Below, in pieces: positions 6,752 to 9,658 of a stretch of 9,658 nt of DNA (the first letter of the stretch is position 1; every line of letters begins with the position of its first letter). Made by a program: the position numbers and the translations under genes. Source of the DNA: Tannerellaceae bacterium (GTDB lineage: Bacteria > Bacteroidota > Bacteroidia > Bacteroidales > Tannerellaceae); assembly GCA_020860805.1 (NCBI GenBank), contig JAJBTP010000237.1, positions 1-9,658 of the forward strand. The letters are read 5' to 3'. Below the pieces are notes generated by a model. It searched no databases, had not been told where the DNA came from, and saw nothing but the letters and a program-made list of their open reading frames with translations.

Positions 6752-8830
6752 ATGAAGAGGTTTTTTTCTGAATTAGTAGTACTTCTAAACATTGCATTAT
6801 ATACACAGGCACAGATTTTTGATCCGGTCAAATGGACTATCACACTGGATGATCCGGGAACTCCTGAAAAGACACTTGTTTTTACTGCATCAATAGATGG
6901 TGGCTGGCATTTGTATGACTTGAATTTACCGGCCGGTGGCCCGGTTTCGACTTCTTTTGAATATGAAATCATGAACGGAGCCGAACTGGTTGGAGATATT
7001 CAGCCGTCAAAAGCTGCAACAACAGAATATGATGATACATTTGATATGAATTTACGTTGGTATTCAGGAAATGTAACATTTAAGCAGAAAATACGGATTA
7101 CAGATCCCGCTAAATTTAAATTAGTAGGAGAAGTTGTTTATATGGCTTGTAATGATGAAACCTGTCTGCCTCCTGAAAAAGAAGAGTTTTCGTTTGATAA
7201 AAAACATATCAAAACAGTTGCCCCGCCAGTTACGGAACCGGTTGTGAAAGAAGAACCTATGGTGCAGGAAACTGCAGCAGAATCTCAGCAACAGGAAACT
7301 GAGAATACAGGTAATGTACCTGTTGTTATTTCTCCTGTGCCTACTGTTCCTTCGGTAGTAGCGGGAAGTGAATCGGTTACCACACAGGAGGGACAGAGTT
7401 TATGGAAGCCTGTTATTGATGAATTAAAAGGTTTTGGAGATGCGACTCTTTCAGCAGCGGATACTTCCTGGCTTTTTATTTTTCTGGCAGGATTCCTCGG
7501 TGGTTTTGTTGCCCTTTTAACACCTTGTGTATGGCCCATGATTCCTATGACAGTAAGTTTTTTCCTGAAAAGAACTAAGAACCGGAAAAAGGCAATTGCC
7601 GATGCTGTTACTTACGGATTGTCTATTATTGTTATTTACCTGGGAATGGGACTTCTGATTACCGGGCTGTTCGGGCCCAATGTTTTGAATGCACTCTCTA
7701 CCAATGCTATTTTCAATATAATTTTCTTCCTTTTACTGGTATTGTTTGCAGTCTCTTTCTTTGGTGCTTTTGAATTAGTACTACCGGCCTCCTGGACAAC
7801 CAAACTGGATAGTAAAGCCGATTCGACGACCGGCTTGATAAGTATATTCTTTATGTCTTTTACTCTGGTTTTGGTTTCTTTCTCCTGTACCGGACCTATT
7901 ATTGGTACTTTATTGGTGCAGGCTGCTTCTATGGGCAATATACTGGGACCTGCGATTGGGATGTTCGGTTTTGCCCTGGCATTATCCATACCTTTCAGCT
8001 TGTTTGCTATTTTCCCTAATTTACTTCAAAGTATGCCTAAATCAGGTGGATGGCTCAACTCTGTAAAAGTTGTCTTAGGATTTCTTGAATTAGCATTGGC
8101 ATTAAAATTCCTTTCTGTTGCCGATTTGGCTTATGGATGGCGTTTGTTAGACCGTGAAGTCTTTCTTGTCTTGTGGATTGTGATTTTTGCTTTGTTAGGT
8201 TTATATCTGTTAGGCAAACTGAAATTTAGCCATGATAGTGATTTGCCCTATGTTTCGGTACCACGCCTGTTTATGGCTATTATCTCTTTTTCATTTGCAG
8301 TTTATATGGTACCCGGATTATGGGGTGCTCCTTTAAAAGCCATCAGTGCTTTTTCACCTCCATTATATACACAGGACTTTAGTCTGTATGAAGGTGAGGT
8401 GCATGCTGTTTTTGATGATTATGAAAGTGGTATGGCATATGCCAAACGGGTGAATAAGCCTGTCATTGTAGATTTTTCCGGCTATGGCTGTGTCAATTGC
8501 CGGAAAATGGAAGCTTCCGTATGGACAGGCCCCAAAGTAAAACATATTCTGGAAAATGATTATGTATTGATTACGTTATTTGTTGATGATAAGACCCGTT
8601 TACCGGAGCCTATTGAGATAGAAGAGAACGGTAGAGTCCGTAAATTGAAAACAATTGGAGACAAATGGAGTTATTTACAAAGAAGTAAATTCGGGGCAAA
8701 TGCACAACCTTTTTATGTCTTGTTGGATAATGAAGGGATGCCTATCGGGCCTTCGTATGCTTTTGATGAAGATGTAAATAAATATATTCAATTCCTGCAA
8801 AATGGTTTAAACCGGTATAATAATAAATAA
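6752..8830 (+). CDS. dsbD: Thiol:disulfide interchange protein DsbD
   Basis: This gene encodes 692 residues. DsbD carries electrons from cytoplasmic thioredoxin across the inner membrane to periplasmic thiol enzymes and cytochrome c maturation. All three redox modules are visible. After a signal peptide (1-20, TQA before Gln21) comes the periplasmic alpha domain at about 22-150, with Cys133 and Cys138 in ACNDETCLPP. A Pro/Val/Glu-rich linker spans about 153-215. The membrane domain covers about 238-525 with roughly eight to nine hydrophobic segments, and its redox cysteines are Cys259 (LTPCVWPMIP) and Cys379 (SFSCTGPIIG). The C-terminal thioredoxin-like domain at about 545-690 has the CVNC motif (Cys580, Cys583) and a cis-proline region near AQPFYVLL (651-658). 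Every expected cysteine is present, so it should be functional. Length is typical for Bacteroidota, and longer than E. coli DsbD (565) because of the linker and extra C-terminal membrane segments. It starts 9 bases after the rluA-like gene and is probably cotranscribed with it. Confidence 0.94.
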   Translation: MKRFFSELVVLLNIALYTQAQIFDPVKWTITLDDPGTPEKTLVFTASIDGGWHLYDLNLPAGGPVSTSFEYEIMNGAELVGDIQPSKAATTEYDDTFDMNLRWYSGNVTFKQKIRITDPAKFKLVGEVVYMACNDETCLPPEKEEFSFDKKHIKTVAPPVTEPVVKEEPMVQETAAESQQQETENTGNVPVVISPVPTVPSVVAGSESVTTQEGQSLWKPVIDELKGFGDATLSAADTSWLFIFLAGFLGGFVALLTPCVWPMIPMTVSFFLKRTKNRKKAIADAVTYGLSIIVIYLGMGLLITGLFGPNVLNALSTNAIFNIIFFLLLVLFAVSFFGAFELVLPASWTTKLDSKADSTTGLISIFFMSFTLVLVSFSCTGPIIGTLLVQAASMGNILGPAIGMFGFALALSIPFSLFAIFPNLLQSMPKSGGWLNSVKVVLGFLELALALKFLSVADLAYGWRLLDREVFLVLWIVIFALLGLYLLGKLKFSHDSDLPYVSVPRLFMAIISFSFAVYMVPGLWGAPLKAISAFSPPLYTQDFSLYEGEVHAVFDDYESGMAYAKRVNKPVIVDFSGYGCVNCRKMEASVWTGPKVKHILENDYVLITLFVDDKTRLPEPIEIEENGRVRKLKTIGDKWSYLQRSKFGANAQPFYVLLDNEGMPIGPSYAFDEDVNKYIQFLQNGLNRYNNK

Positions 8831-8866
8831 AGCATTTCAGGAATTTGACTTAAGAAGTGAAAATAT

Positions 8867-9652
8867 ATGAGTAGCAGAGAAGAAAAAATGGCGGCATTTG
8901 GCCGTTTGTTGGATGTTATGGATGAACTGCGGGAGAAATGTCCGTGGGATAAAAAACAGACAAACGAAAGTCTGCGTTCAAACACAATCGAAGAGGCCTA
9001 TGAATTATGTGATGCTTTGATTAGTGATAATAATGAGTCTATAAAAAAAGAATTAGGAGATTTACTGCTCCACATTATTTTTTATGCTAAAATTGGAGAA
9101 GAAAAAGGAGTGTTTGACATACAGGATGTTTGTACGGCTTTATGTGAAAAACTAATTTATCGGCATCCACATGTATTTGGAACGGAACAGGCTGAGACTG
9201 CTAAAAAAGTAGAACAGAGCTGGGAACAAATAAAACTTAAAGAAAAAGACGGAAATAAAACAGTATTGGGAGGCGTTCCGGTTTCTTTACCTTCCATAAT
9301 TAAAGCACAGCGAATACAGGATAAAGCCCGTAATGTTGGTTTTGACTGGGAAGACCGGGAACAGGTCTGGGATAAAGTGCAGGAAGAACTGGCCGAACTG
9401 CAGGATGAAATTAATGTAATGAGTCCGGTTAGTATGGAGGAAGAGTTCGGTGACTTACTGTTTAGCCTGATTAATGCAGCCCGTTTGTATAAAATAGATC
9501 CGGATAATGCTCTGGAACGTACAAACCAAAAGTTTATAAGACGTTTTAATTATCTTGAAGAACAGACTATTCAAAAAGGGAAATCTTTGAAAGAAATGTC
9601 TCTTCAGGATATGGATGCTATCTGGGATGAAGCTAAGATGAAAGGATTATAA
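8867..9652 (+). CDS. mazG: Nucleoside triphosphate pyrophosphohydrolase MazG
   Basis: This gene encodes 261 residues, the usual length of two-domain MazG (E. coli 263). The enzyme hydrolyses NTPs and dNTPs to monophosphate and pyrophosphate in the cytoplasm, clearing non-canonical nucleotides. In E. coli it also influences ppGpp levels. The first MazG domain spans about 8-120, with CPWDKKQTNESL (25-36) and metal-binding acidic residues Glu42, Glu43, Glu46, Glu62 and Asp65 (IEEAYEL, ELGDLL). The second spans about 145-255 with Glu173, Glu174, Glu177, Glu193 and Asp196 (QEELAEL, EEFGDLLF), followed by NALERTNQKFIRRF. Both metal sites look complete. The start MSSREEKM is normal for the family; Met8 is a weaker alternative. 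It follows dsbD by 36 bases without a visible promoter or terminator, so cotranscription is likely. Nothing in it looks altered. Confidence 0.95.
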   Translation: MSSREEKMAAFGRLLDVMDELREKCPWDKKQTNESLRSNTIEEAYELCDALISDNNESIKKELGDLLLHIIFYAKIGEEKGVFDIQDVCTALCEKLIYRHPHVFGTEQAETAKKVEQSWEQIKLKEKDGNKTVLGGVPVSLPSIIKAQRIQDKARNVGFDWEDREQVWDKVQEELAELQDEINVMSPVSMEEEFGDLLFSLINAARLYKIDPDNALERTNQKFIRRFNYLEEQTIQKGKSLKEMSLQDMDAIWDEAKMKGL

Positions 9653-9658
9653 ATGCTG
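9653..9658 (+). other. Possible start of a following gene
   Basis: ATG CTG follows the mazG stop without a gap (TAAATGCTG). It could be the start codon of a translationally coupled downstream gene, but only two codons are inside the window and no product can be named. Confidence 0.2.

Noticed and set aside
7205..7400. Repeat-like Pro/Val/Glu-rich stretch in dsbD as a possible insertion
   Set aside because: It falls exactly between the periplasmic and membrane domains and looks like a flexible linker. No direct repeats or frame disturbance are visible.
7285..7989. Minus-strand open frames opposite dsbD
   Set aside because: They are shadows of the strongly coding dsbD frame and show no family motifs or start signals.
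8867..9652. MazG as part of a mazEF toxin-antitoxin or phage-defence module
   Set aside because: No mazE or mazF is nearby. The gene is the ordinary two-domain housekeeping form next to dsbD.

Overview
The window looks like chromosomal DNA of a member of the Bacteroidota, most likely the order Bacteroidales. The DNA is AT-rich and Shine-Dalgarno sequences are weak or absent. Two starts sit directly behind TAnnTTTG boxes, the -7 element of this phylum. The protein families also fit: a DUF3332 lipoprotein, a membrane-anchored MutS-like protein, a periplasmic GH2 beta-galactosidase and a long DsbD. I see no RNA genes, insertion sequences, CRISPR arrays or phage genes, and no gene-free stretch longer than about 150 bases.

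Layout. 1-686 (-) is the N-terminal part of a membrane-anchored MutS-family protein that runs off the left edge. It is divergent from 776-1591 (+), an outer-membrane phospholipase A (pldA) interrupted by an amber codon just before its last beta-strand. A strong bidirectional terminator (1645-1681) separates pldA from the convergent beta-galactosidase gene (1684-5064, -). Behind that, on the same strand, lies a DUF3332 lipoprotein gene (5115-5669, -). The divergent region 5670-5818 carries promoters in both directions. To its right is a plus-strand cluster: an RluA-type pseudouridine synthase interrupted by an amber codon (5819-6502, continuing to 6742), dsbD (6752-8830) and mazG (8867-9652). 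Gaps of 9 and 36 bases suggest one transcript. An ATG follows the mazG stop directly and may open another gene.

How the genes fit together. This is mostly housekeeping: envelope lipid turnover, periplasmic disulfide reduction, nucleotide sanitation and galactoside cleavage. I see no defence system, secretion system or complete polysaccharide-utilisation locus.

The most notable signal is that two different genes are each cut by an in-frame TAG, with recognisable family sequence continuing in the same frame afterwards. The five clearly intact genes whose ends are visible have no internal TAG, and all stop with TAA. Ordinary pseudogenisation or sequence error is the default explanation, especially for the RluA-like gene, whose active-site motifs are also altered. 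Amber suppression or reassignment is a checkable alternative. The second notable signal is that two promoters place the likely transcription start within a few bases of the ATG, implying leaderless or nearly leaderless mRNAs.
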